Positions 1 to 7,032 of a stretch of DNA of 7,671 bases are shown in pieces; position 1 is the stretch's first letter, and every line of letters starts with the position of its first letter. The notes below the pieces were generated by a model that made no database searches, had not been told where the DNA came from, and was given only the letters and a program-made list of their open reading frames with translations. The DNA lies in assembly GCA_903885885.1 (NCBI GenBank), contig CAISKJ010001074.1:1-7671 (forward strand), read 5' to 3'. The translations under genes and the position numbers were made by a program. The stretch comes from an uncultured delta proteobacterium (lineage in GTDB: Bacteria > Myxococcota_A > Polyangia > Polyangiales > Ga0077539).

Positions 1-289
1 CCGCGTCGCCGCAGCGGCACATGCCCTCGTAGGCCATGTTGACGCAGTAGTCGCGGCCGCCGACGCCGGGTGTGCACTCGCAAGGGCGAAAGGCGCCCGC
101 GCGGCACGTGGCGCCGCGCTCGTCGACGACGTCGGTGGTCACAACGTCGACGTTGGTGACACCGTCGATGGGCACCGGCGCCACGTCGGGATACCCGACG
201 CGCGCGTCGACCGCTGCGGGCGCGGGGTCATCGCACGCCGACAGGCCAAGCGCGACGCAGAGCAGGGGCGAGAGTCTCGGGATACGCAT
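1..289 (-). CDS. Cys-rich surface lipoprotein, N-terminal part (runs off left edge)
   Basis: The first 96 codons are visible; the frame is open to the window edge, so the C-terminus is missing. The ATG is at 289-287. The N-terminus has two Arg residues, a hydrophobic stretch (about residues 8-18) and a lipobox LSAC with the acceptor Cys at residue 19, so export and lipidation are expected. Asp residues directly follow the Cys. An Asp/Val-rich linker (about 20-58) leads into a Cys-rich segment with Cys at 62, 70, 72, 82, 91 and 93 (pattern C-x7-CEC-x9-C-x8-CRC), which suggests disulfides in an extracytoplasmic domain. Such short Cys-rich modules are common in myxobacterial surface proteins, but I cannot name a family. 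It starts 47 bases after the stop of the sigma-54 activator on the same strand and could be the third gene of that operon. No strong Shine-Dalgarno sequence is visible before the ATG. Confidence 0.75.
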   Translation of the reverse strand, partial: MRIPRLSPLLCVALGLSACDDPAPAAVDARVGYPDVAPVPIDGVTNVDVVTTDVVDERGATCRAGAFRPCECTPGVGGRDYCVNMAYEGMCRCGDA

Positions 290-336
290 GGCGCGGGAGG
301 GTGCCAGACCCGCGCGGCGCGTGTCGAGCGCGCTGC

Positions 337-1862
<1,526 letters not shown>

Positions 1863-1866
<4 letters not shown>

Positions 1867-2714
1867 GCCGCGCGCGCTGCCCCCGCGGCGCCTACGGTGA
1901 GAAGCATTCCCTCGCGGGCGGCGACGGTGTCGACGAACTGCCCCTGCGCGAGCGCCTCGATGGCCATCACGCCGTCGTCGGTGCGGCTCGGGTCGTGGTG
2001 AAAGAGCACCAGGCGCCCCACGTTGGCCGCGCGGGCGAGTTCGACGGCCGCCTCCCAGGTGGAGTGTCCCCACCCGACGCGACTCTGCCCCCCTTCGCCC
2101 GCGTACTCGTTGGGGAGGTACTGCGCGTCGTAGATGAGCACGTCGGCGTTGCGCGCGAGCGTCGCGAGGCGCGGGTCGACGCAGCGGTAGTGCTCTGTGT
2201 CGGTGGCGTATACGACGGAGCTTCCGCGGTGCTCGATGCGGTACGCGTACACCTGATCGGGGTGGTTTGCGCGCACCGCGGTGACCTCGGCCTCGCCGGC
2301 CACGAAGCGCTGACGATCGCGCACCTCGAGGTAGCTCATCGACGAAGGTACGTCGTTGAGGTCGACGGGAAACACCGGCGCACTCATCTGACGCCGGAGC
2401 ACGTCGCGGGTGGACGCGCCGTTGGCGCCGTTGACCACGTGCATGCGGGTGCCGGGCGCGTACAGCGGCGCGAAGAAGGGGAGCCCCTGGATGTGATCCC
2501 AGTGCACGTGTGAGAGGAGCAGCGTCACGTCGACGGGGCCCTGCTTGATGAGTTCGTTCCCCAGGCGGCGAATGCCCGTACCCGCATCGAGGATGATGCG
2601 CGAGCCGCCGGCCACGACCTCGACGCACGACGTGTTGCCGCCCACCATCGCCGTCTCGGGACCGGGCGACGCAACGCTCCCACGAACGCCCCAGAATCGA
2701 ACCTTCATCGACAT
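1863..2714 (-). CDS. MBL-fold metallohydrolase (COG1235/PhnP-like, phosphodiesterase-type)
   Basis: A 283-residue cytoplasmic protein with the metallo-beta-lactamase fold and no signal peptide. It has the N-terminal KVRFWGVRGS strand (4-13), GGNTSC (25-30), LDAGTGIRRLG (42-52), the metal-binding motif HVHWDH (69-74), NHP (150-152), YATDTEH (169-175, likely bridging Asp at 172), DAQYLP (196-201), GHST (216-219) and FHHDP (238-242). The intact ligand set predicts an active binuclear metal centre. Members of this broad group hydrolyse phosphodiester or cyclic-phosphate bonds, but the substrate here is unknown; a lactamase role is unlikely. Start: ATG at 2714-2712 (MSMKVRF), served by AAGGAG at 2732-2727; an ATG two codons later is possible. 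An in-frame upstream extension to 2843 would cross the proposed promoter and does not resemble the family. The stop overlaps the start of the sigma-54 activator by 4 bases, so the two are probably co-produced. Confidence 0.9.
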
Positions 2715-2725
2715 GGCTGCACCTG

Positions 2726-2732
2726 TCTCCTT
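2726..2732 (-). promoter_or_regulatory. Ribosome binding site of the MBL-fold gene
   Basis: AAGGAGA on the minus strand, 11 bases before the ATG at 2714. The spacing is slightly long, but this is the only strong Shine-Dalgarno match in the leader. It supports the 2714 start over the ATG at 2708 and over the long upstream extension of the frame. It lies inside the leader predicted from the sigma-54 promoter. Confidence 0.55.
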
Positions 2733-2767
2733 CGAGGCGCCCCATCGGCGCGCTCGGAGGTCCCATG

Positions 2768-2783
2768 AGCAGCCTGTGTGCCA
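2768..2783 (-). promoter_or_regulatory. Sigma-54 (-24/-12) promoter of the MBL - activator operon
   Basis: Minus-strand TGGCACACAGGCTGCT matches the sigma-54 consensus TGGCAC-N5-TTGCW at 10 of 11 defined bases, with the exact 10-base distance between the invariant GG (2782-2781) and GC (2770-2769). Counting from the GC, transcription should begin near 2757. That leaves a leader of about 43 bases which contains AAGGAG and ends at the MBL ATG. The operon it would drive encodes a sigma-54 activator, so positive autoregulation is expected. The match and spacing are seen directly; activity is inferred. Confidence 0.65.
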
Positions 2784-2844
2784 TCGAAATCGACTCGAAT
2801 TGCGGTGCTTTCGACCGCTGCGACATGGTCCGATATCGCGCACT

Positions 2845-2859
2845 GCGCCGCCGTGGCGC
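2845..2859. promoter_or_regulatory. Inverted repeat, possible enhancer site for the activator
   Basis: GCGCC-GCCGT-GGCGC is a perfect 5-base dyad with a 5-base spacer, centred near 2852. This is roughly 95 bases upstream of the predicted sigma-54 start site, a usual distance for upstream activator sites bound by Fis-type HTH dimers. Outer bases extend the symmetry imperfectly (GCGCA on the left at 2839-2843, TGCGC on the right at 2860-2864). Short dyads are common in DNA this GC-rich, so this is only a candidate. Confidence 0.25.
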
Positions 2860-2935
2860 TGCGCTGATTTGGAGCAGCGAGCTGCGCGCGGGGGGCGACG
2901 ATGCGACCGGCGTTGTTATATGTACGCGAGCACCG

Positions 2936-3868
2936 ATGAGCACCTATCGCGTCGCGCACCTGTCGGACCCGCACATTCTCGACCTCACGGGTGTGCCGAC
3001 ATCGCGCCTGGTGCTCAACAAGCGCATCACGGGGTGGGTCAACCTCAAGCTCAAGCGCGGGTCGCACCACAAGCCCTGGGTCGTCGAGGCGATGATGGAC
3101 GACCTCGCGAAGCGCCGCGTCGACCACGTGGTCGTGACGGGCGACCTCACGAACCTCGCGCTCGACCCCGAGTTCGAGCGCGCGCGTTCGGTTCTCGAGC
3201 GCATGGGCTACGGGCCCGACCAGGTGAGCGTGGTGCCCGGCAACCACGACGTGTACACGCGCGGCGCCCAGCGGGGGCAGCGCTTCGCGAGGCACTTCGC
3301 GAAGTACATCACGAGCGACCTCGACGTCGGCGGCGAGGGGCACCCGTCGGGGCCGTTTCCGTTCGTGCGGCTGCGGGGACCGCTGGCGATCATCGGCCTG
3401 TCGACGGCGGTGGCGCGGCTCCCCATCGTGGCGTCGGGGTGGGCCGGCGACGCGCAGCTCGAGGCCCTCGCTCGCATTCTGGCGCGTGATGAGGTGCGGT
3501 CGCGCCTCCCGGTGATCCTCGCGCACCATCCGATCACCAACCCGCGAGGTCGCGTGGCCTCGGCGCTGCGCGGTTGGTCGGAGACCGACGCGATGCGCAA
3601 GGTGCTCGGCGGCGTGCACGAGTCGCTGTCGCTGCACGGCCACCTGCACCACCGCGTGTACGAGGTGATCGATCTCGCGGGGGGCGCGCGCGTCCATCGG
3701 CTCGGCGCCACGAGCGCGTCGCTGCTGCACGACGACCCCGACGCGATGTCGGGATACAACCTGTACGAGTTCGCGGAGGGAGGCGGGCTCTCGCGCGCCT
3801 CGGCCCGGGTCTGGAGCGCGTCGACGCGCGCGTTCGAAGACGCGGCGGTTCCGGCGTTGCGCGCTTGA
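2936..3868 (+). CDS. Calcineurin-like metallophosphoesterase (CpdA-like)
   Basis: A 310-residue cytoplasmic protein with the full metallophosphoesterase signature: SDPH (10-13, metal-binding Asp11 and His13), TGDLTN (68-73), GNHD (102-105), AHHP (196-199) and HGHLHH (234-239). GNHD and GDLTN, rather than GNHE and GDxxDRG, place it nearer the class III cyclic-nucleotide phosphodiesterase/CpdA branch than the PPP protein phosphatases. The substrate cannot be fixed from sequence; nucleotidase, cyclic-nucleotide phosphodiesterase and lipid-headgroup hydrolase activities all occur in this fold. The frame is open from an ATG at 2765, but the conserved first strand (YRVAHLSDPH) begins right after the ATG at 2936, and the upstream extension crosses the regulatory region, so 2936 was chosen. 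No strong Shine-Dalgarno sequence is seen. The kinase gene follows after 19 bases, so the two are probably co-transcribed. Confidence 0.9.
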   Translation: MSTYRVAHLSDPHILDLTGVPTSRLVLNKRITGWVNLKLKRGSHHKPWVVEAMMDDLAKRRVDHVVVTGDLTNLALDPEFERARSVLERMGYGPDQVSVVPGNHDVYTRGAQRGQRFARHFAKYITSDLDVGGEGHPSGPFPFVRLRGPLAIIGLSTAVARLPIVASGWAGDAQLEALARILARDEVRSRLPVILAHHPITNPRGRVASALRGWSETDAMRKVLGGVHESLSLHGHLHHRVYEVIDLAGGARVHRLGATSASLLHDDPDAMSGYNLYEFAEGGGLSRASARVWSASTRAFEDAAVPALRA

Positions 3869-3887
3869 CGGGACCCCGCCGTCTCGC

Positions 3888-5780
3888 GTGGAGTCACCCG
3901 CCGTGGATGCCTTCGACAGGAACCCTGCGCGTGATTCAGGCCGCGCGGAGTTTCCTCAGCCCTTCGGCAAATATACGCTCCTAGGTCGCCTCGGGACGGG
4001 CGGCATGGCCGACGCGTTGCTCGCGATGCTCCACGGCGCGATGGGCTTTCAGAAGCCCGTGGTGCTCAAGCGGATGCACGCCTCGTTGGGGCGCGACAGC
4101 CACTTCGTGAAGATGTTTCTCGACGAGGCGCGGCTGGCCGCGCGCCTCGGCCACGCCAACGTGGTGGCGACGAGCGAGGTGGGCGAGTGCGACGGGCACT
4201 ACTTCATCGCGATGGACTACCTCGAGGGCGTCTCCCTCGACCGCATCGCGCGGAAGTACATTCACGACGGGCGCGAGGTGCCGCTGGGGTTATTGCTCCG
4301 CGTGCTCTGTGACTGTCTCGACGGGCTCCACTACGCGCACGAGCTCCGCGACTACGACGGCGCCCCGCTCGGCGTCGTGCACCGCGACGTGACGCCGTCG
4401 AACCTCTTCGTGACGTCGAGCGGCGTCGCGAAGGTGCTCGATTTCGGCATCGCGAAGGCCTCGACGCAAGACGAGGCCACACGCACGGGGATGCTCAAGG
4501 GCAAGCTCGCGTACATGTCTCCCGAGCAGTTCTACGACGCGCCCATCGACCGCCGCTCGGACGTGTGGTCGATGGGCGTGGTCGTGTGGGAGATGGTCAC
4601 GGGCCGCAGGCTCTTCAAGGGTGCCAACGACGCGCAGACCTATCGCAACATCATGGGCGCCGAGGTGCCTCCCGTCGGGAGCTACCGCCGCGACGCGCCC
4701 GCCGCGCTCGACCCGGTGATCGCGCGCGCCCTCGCGCGCGACCGCGAGCAGCGCTACCAGTCGGCCGAGGAGATGCGGCGAGGCCTCGAAGAGGTGCTCC
4801 ACGGATGGCTCGCGAACACGTCGCACCGCGAGGTGGCCGCGGAGATCGCCGCCCATTTCGGAGAGACCCTCGAAGAGAGCCGCCGCGCGATTCATGAGTT
4901 TACGCGGCGCCCGCCGAAGGAGCTCAAGGCCCCGCGACGCGAAGAGGACGACGACGACGAGAACCCGACGGAGGTGAACTCGAAGCTCGGCGCGGCTCTC
5001 AAGGAGCTTCAGCCGTTGGGGATCGCTCCGATCGCGCCGGCCTCGCCCCGTGCTGCGCGAGGCGCAGCGAGCACCCTCGACGAGGCGTGGAACCCCGACG
5101 AAGACGAGTCGGGCAGCTCGACGGTCGTCGACGTGAAGCTCCCGCAGTCGCTCGCCGCCGCGGCCGCGAGCATCCCCGTGCGCCCCACGACGCTCCCCGC
5201 TGCGCGCCCGGTGGTGGCCGCGCTGCCGCTCCTCGGCGCCGCGCCGATGCACATGCAGCAAGGTGTTTCGAGTGGACCTTCGCCGTTTCAGGGGTCGCCC
5301 CCGATGGACGCGACGGTGCCTTCGAGCCCGCCGTCGTATGTGCCCCCCTTCGACCCGGTGCCTCGCGACGTGGGCCCCGCGAAACCGCGCCGCGCGGTGC
5401 AGGCGCTGGGGTGGCTCGCGCTGATCGCCCTTGTGGGCGGGCTCGTGCTCGGCGCGTACACGCAGCGCGACGTGCTCGCCCGCGGCGTGCGCGAGCTGCT
5501 CGACGGTGCGCCGCCGGACCCGGCGCACGTCGGTTCATTTCAGCTTCGCATCGTGAGCGTACCCGCCGGTGCGCGCGTGTTCGACGGCGCCACCGACCTG
5601 GGTCCGACGCCGCTCGAGGTGTCGGTGCCGCGCAGCGTAGTGGCCGACGCGCCGCGGTCGTACGCGCTGCGCCTCGATGGCTATGCGCCCGCGGCGGCGG
5701 TGCAGCGCAACACCCTCGCGCCGCGGGCGGAGCTGCGCGTGGTGCTCGAGCGCACCACCCCTCGCGCAGAGACGCGCTGA
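3888..5780 (+). CDS. Membrane-anchored Ser/Thr protein kinase with C-terminal PEGA domain
   Basis: A 630-residue Hanks-type kinase. The cytoplasmic kinase domain (about 28-305) shows the Gly-rich loop GRLGTGGMA (33-41), the ATP-anchoring Lys61 in VVLKRM, the alpha-C Glu80, the catalytic loop HRDVTPSN (165-172), DFG (185-187), the activation segment ending in SPEQ (211-214) and SDVWSMGVVVWEM (224-236). All catalytic residues are present, so it should be active. Thr replaces Lys in the usual HRDLKPxN, a variant familiar from myxobacterial kinases. A long Pro/Ala-rich and acidic linker (about 340-500, with an EEDDDDE run at 352-358) leads to one transmembrane helix (about 504-523) and an extracytoplasmic PEGA domain (about 549-622; VPAGARVF, LGPTPLEV, LDGYAP). 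The start is a GTG at 3888; a second in-frame GTG at 3903 is also possible, and no ATG precedes the kinase domain. Codon 135 is TTA, rare here. It follows the metallophosphoesterase by 19 bases. Confidence 0.93.
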   Translation: MESPAVDAFDRNPARDSGRAEFPQPFGKYTLLGRLGTGGMADALLAMLHGAMGFQKPVVLKRMHASLGRDSHFVKMFLDEARLAARLGHANVVATSEVGECDGHYFIAMDYLEGVSLDRIARKYIHDGREVPLGLLLRVLCDCLDGLHYAHELRDYDGAPLGVVHRDVTPSNLFVTSSGVAKVLDFGIAKASTQDEATRTGMLKGKLAYMSPEQFYDAPIDRRSDVWSMGVVVWEMVTGRRLFKGANDAQTYRNIMGAEVPPVGSYRRDAPAALDPVIARALARDREQRYQSAEEMRRGLEEVLHGWLANTSHREVAAEIAAHFGETLEESRRAIHEFTRRPPKELKAPRREEDDDDENPTEVNSKLGAALKELQPLGIAPIAPASPRAARGAASTLDEAWNPDEDESGSSTVVDVKLPQSLAAAAASIPVRPTTLPAARPVVAALPLLGAAPMHMQQGVSSGPSPFQGSPPMDATVPSSPPSYVPPFDPVPRDVGPAKPRRAVQALGWLALIALVGGLVLGAYTQRDVLARGVRELLDGAPPDPAHVGSFQLRIVSVPAGARVFDGATDLGPTPLEVSVPRSVVADAPRSYALRLDGYAPAAAVQRNTLAPRAELRVVLERTTPRAETR

Positions 5781-5787
5781 CGAGCGA

Positions 5788-6537
5788 TCAGAGGTCGTAG
5801 CGGTCGCCCTCGCGCGCGCTCGCGAGGGGCGATGCGTCGAGGTCGTGCCAGTCGGGGTAGTGGATGAGCCGCATGCGATCGCGAAGCGAGTGGTCGAGCG
5901 CGGCGAGGCGGTCGATCGGCGTGTGCACGCCGAGGTTGGTCTCGTGCACGATGAGGTCGGCCTCGCCGAGCCAGGCGATGAGCGAAGGGTCGTAGGCCGT
6001 GTCGGCGCTGTAGCCGAAGGTGGCGCCGCGGAAGGAGAATCGGAGCGCCGACGTCGGAATGTGATGCACGGTGGGACGCCATTCGACCGTGAGCGCGCCG
6101 AGGGCGAAGGGAGCGCGCGGGTCGGCGGGTAGCGGGCGCACGTCGGCGTAGTCGTTGAGCGCGAGCGGGTGCTTCGCGCCGTCGCCGTCCATGAGAACCT
6201 CCATGCCGCCGCGGAGGCGCTCGCTCCACAGGCCCGCGAGCACGTCAGGGATCGCGTGCAACGCGCAGCGGCGGCGCGTGACGAAGCGGCGCCAGAAGAG
6301 GAGCTGCTCGAGGCCGCCGACGTGGTCGCCGTGGAGGTGGGTGATGAGCACGTGGTCGATGTCGTCGAGGCCCAGCGCCGGGCCGCCGCGATCGCCGAGG
6401 TCGCGGAGCGCGCGGGCGAGCGCGGGCGGCGCATCGACGAGCACGCGTGTGTCGTCGGCCTCGATGAGCAAGCAGGCGTTGTAGTACCGCGCGGTGAACG
6501 CGTCGCCGACGCCGACGACCCTGACCGAGAGCGCCAT
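5788..6537 (-). CDS. MBL-fold metallohydrolase, ribonuclease Z-like
   Basis: A 249-residue cytoplasmic metallo-beta-lactamase-fold protein. Visible motifs are the first strand SVRVVGVGDAFTARYYNACLL (4-24), VLVDAPP (32-38), the metal site THLHGDHVGG (66-75), TVHHIPT (156-162), FGYSADTAYDP (174-184, bridging Asp179), VHETNLGVHT (197-206) and IHYPDW (225-230). HLHGDH followed by a xxDT strand and a late His resembles the RNase Z/arylsulfatase-like branch. I see no long exosite arm, so tRNA 3'-processing should not be assumed. It is clearly distinct from the other MBL gene of this window (HVHWDH). The ATG is at 6537-6535 with no strong Shine-Dalgarno sequence. Its stop lies 7 bases from the stop of the convergent kinase gene, and its start faces the cytochrome gene across 106 bases. 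The substrate is unknown. Confidence 0.87.
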   Translation of the reverse strand: MALSVRVVGVGDAFTARYYNACLLIEADDTRVLVDAPPALARALRDLGDRGGPALGLDDIDHVLITHLHGDHVGGLEQLLFWRRFVTRRRCALHAIPDVLAGLWSERLRGGMEVLMDGDGAKHPLALNDYADVRPLPADPRAPFALGALTVEWRPTVHHIPTSALRFSFRGATFGYSADTAYDPSLIAWLGEADLIVHETNLGVHTPIDRLAALDHSLRDRMRLIHYPDWHDLDASPLASAREGDRYDL

Positions 6538-6643
6538 GGGCTGCGACGATACATTCTTTCGCGGGTGGAAGATTTTTCATGAAGGTTCTGCCCCGCCGCG
6601 CACGACCATGAGGCGACGGCTCAACAACTTGCAGAGGTGCTTC
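6538..6643. promoter_or_regulatory. Divergent promoter region between MBL gene and cytochrome lipoprotein
   Basis: The 106 bases between two divergently read genes must hold both starts of transcription. They include an AT-rich island (6571-6583) with the perfect 8-base palindrome TTCATGAA (6576-6583), out of character with the surrounding GC-rich DNA. No clear -35/-10 pair could be assigned on either strand. Confidence 0.35.
6633..6637 (+). promoter_or_regulatory. Ribosome binding site of the cytochrome lipoprotein
   Basis: AGAGG stands 6 bases before the ATG at 6644. Its spacing decides between this start and the in-frame ATGs further upstream at 6608 and earlier, which would give an unusually long, arginine-rich lead-in to the signal peptide. 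Confidence 0.5.
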
Positions 6644-6970
6644 ATGCGAAAGATGCTGGCGATCGGACTTCTCGCGCTCTTCGGCTGCAACAGCGGCGGT
6701 TCGGGTGCTACCTGCCCCACGACGAGCACGCTCACGTACGACAACTTCGGTCGGCAGTTCTTCGCGAGCTACTGTGACCGCTGCCACACCTCGCGCGAGG
6801 GCCCGACGCTCAACTCGCTCGCCGCCATTCGCGCCAACTCGACAGCGATCGACAACGCCGCCGCAGCGGGCCCCTCGGCGACGAACACCGCGATGCCCGA
6901 GGGCAGCCCGCAGCCCACCAACGCCGAGCGCCTCCAGCTTGGCGAGTGGCTCGCCTGCGGCGCGCGCTGA
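6644..6970 (+). CDS. Small c-type cytochrome lipoprotein
   Basis: A 108-residue exported heme protein. The signal peptide (MRK, then hydrophobic residues 4-14) ends in LFGC with Cys15 as probable lipidation site. A Gly/Ser linker follows, then one heme-binding CDRCH (44-48: Cys44, Cys47, His48). A candidate sixth ligand is Met84 in TAMPEGSP, at a distance typical of small class I cytochromes. The C-terminus ERLQLGEWLACGAR (95-108) matches the last helix of such domains. Two further cysteines, Cys24 and Cys105, lie near the two ends of the domain and could form a disulfide. It probably carries electrons at the periplasmic face of a membrane, but no oxidoreductase partner is encoded nearby. The in-frame upstream extension overlaps the start of the divergent MBL gene and lacks support; AGAGG favours 6644. 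Confidence 0.85.
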   Translation: MRKMLAIGLLALFGCNSGGSGATCPTTSTLTYDNFGRQFFASYCDRCHTSREGPTLNSLAAIRANSTAIDNAAAAGPSATNTAMPEGSPQPTNAERLQLGEWLACGAR

Positions 6971-7032
6971 GCGTCGTCGCGACGGCTCGACGCCCTTGAC
7001 CTTTGGGGCGCTCTGAGACTCCATGCGGGCCG

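Larger units (their letters stand above)
2715..2935. other. Divergent intergenic regulatory region
   Basis: This 221-base stretch separates the MBL - activator operon (minus) from the metallophosphoesterase - kinase operon (plus) and is the largest gap in the window. On the minus strand it holds the sigma-54 promoter, the Shine-Dalgarno sequence and the candidate enhancer dyad. A second, wider inverted repeat TCGAAA (2784-2789) / TTTCGA (2809-2814) lies just upstream of the -24 element. Near its plus-strand end is an AT-rich island TTGTTATATGTAC (2913-2925), unusual for this genome, only about 10 bases before the ATG of the phosphoesterase. It may be a -10 region giving a very short leader, but no convincing -35 is present. 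Confidence 0.6.

Noticed and set aside
2869..2884. Plus-strand TGGAGC...TGC as a sigma-54 promoter for the phosphoesterase
   Set aside because: The spacing is off by one and the -24 half matches poorly.
1867..2943. An in-frame upstream extension that would make the sigma-54 activator an 868-residue protein
   Set aside because: The extension lies across the MBL gene in another frame and is an Arg/Ala-rich low-complexity shadow; the MBL motifs are unmistakable in their own frame and the GTGA overlap gives a natural start.
4290..5528. A 412-codon open frame on the minus strand
   Set aside because: It is antisense to the kinase, whose catalytic motifs are all present; the product is Arg/His/Ala-rich without domains.
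5739..5758. Perfect hairpin GTGGTGC-N6-GCACCAC near the end of the kinase gene as a terminator
   Set aside because: It lies inside the coding sequence and has no following T-run. A role in ending the two convergent transcripts is possible but unsupported.
6618..6632. A second sigma-54-like site (GG...TTGC) before the cytochrome gene
   Set aside because: The GG-GC distance is one base too long, the -24 half is poor, and the predicted start of transcription would fall on the start codon and leave the Shine-Dalgarno sequence out of the mRNA.
6975..6984. Palindrome CGTCGCGACG after the cytochrome gene as a terminator or operator
   Set aside because: No T-run follows, and a short all-GC-type palindrome is expected by chance in this composition.
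6996..7024. TTGACC as a -35 element for the right-edge membrane protein
   Set aside because: No acceptable -10 sequence is found at 16-18 bases from it.
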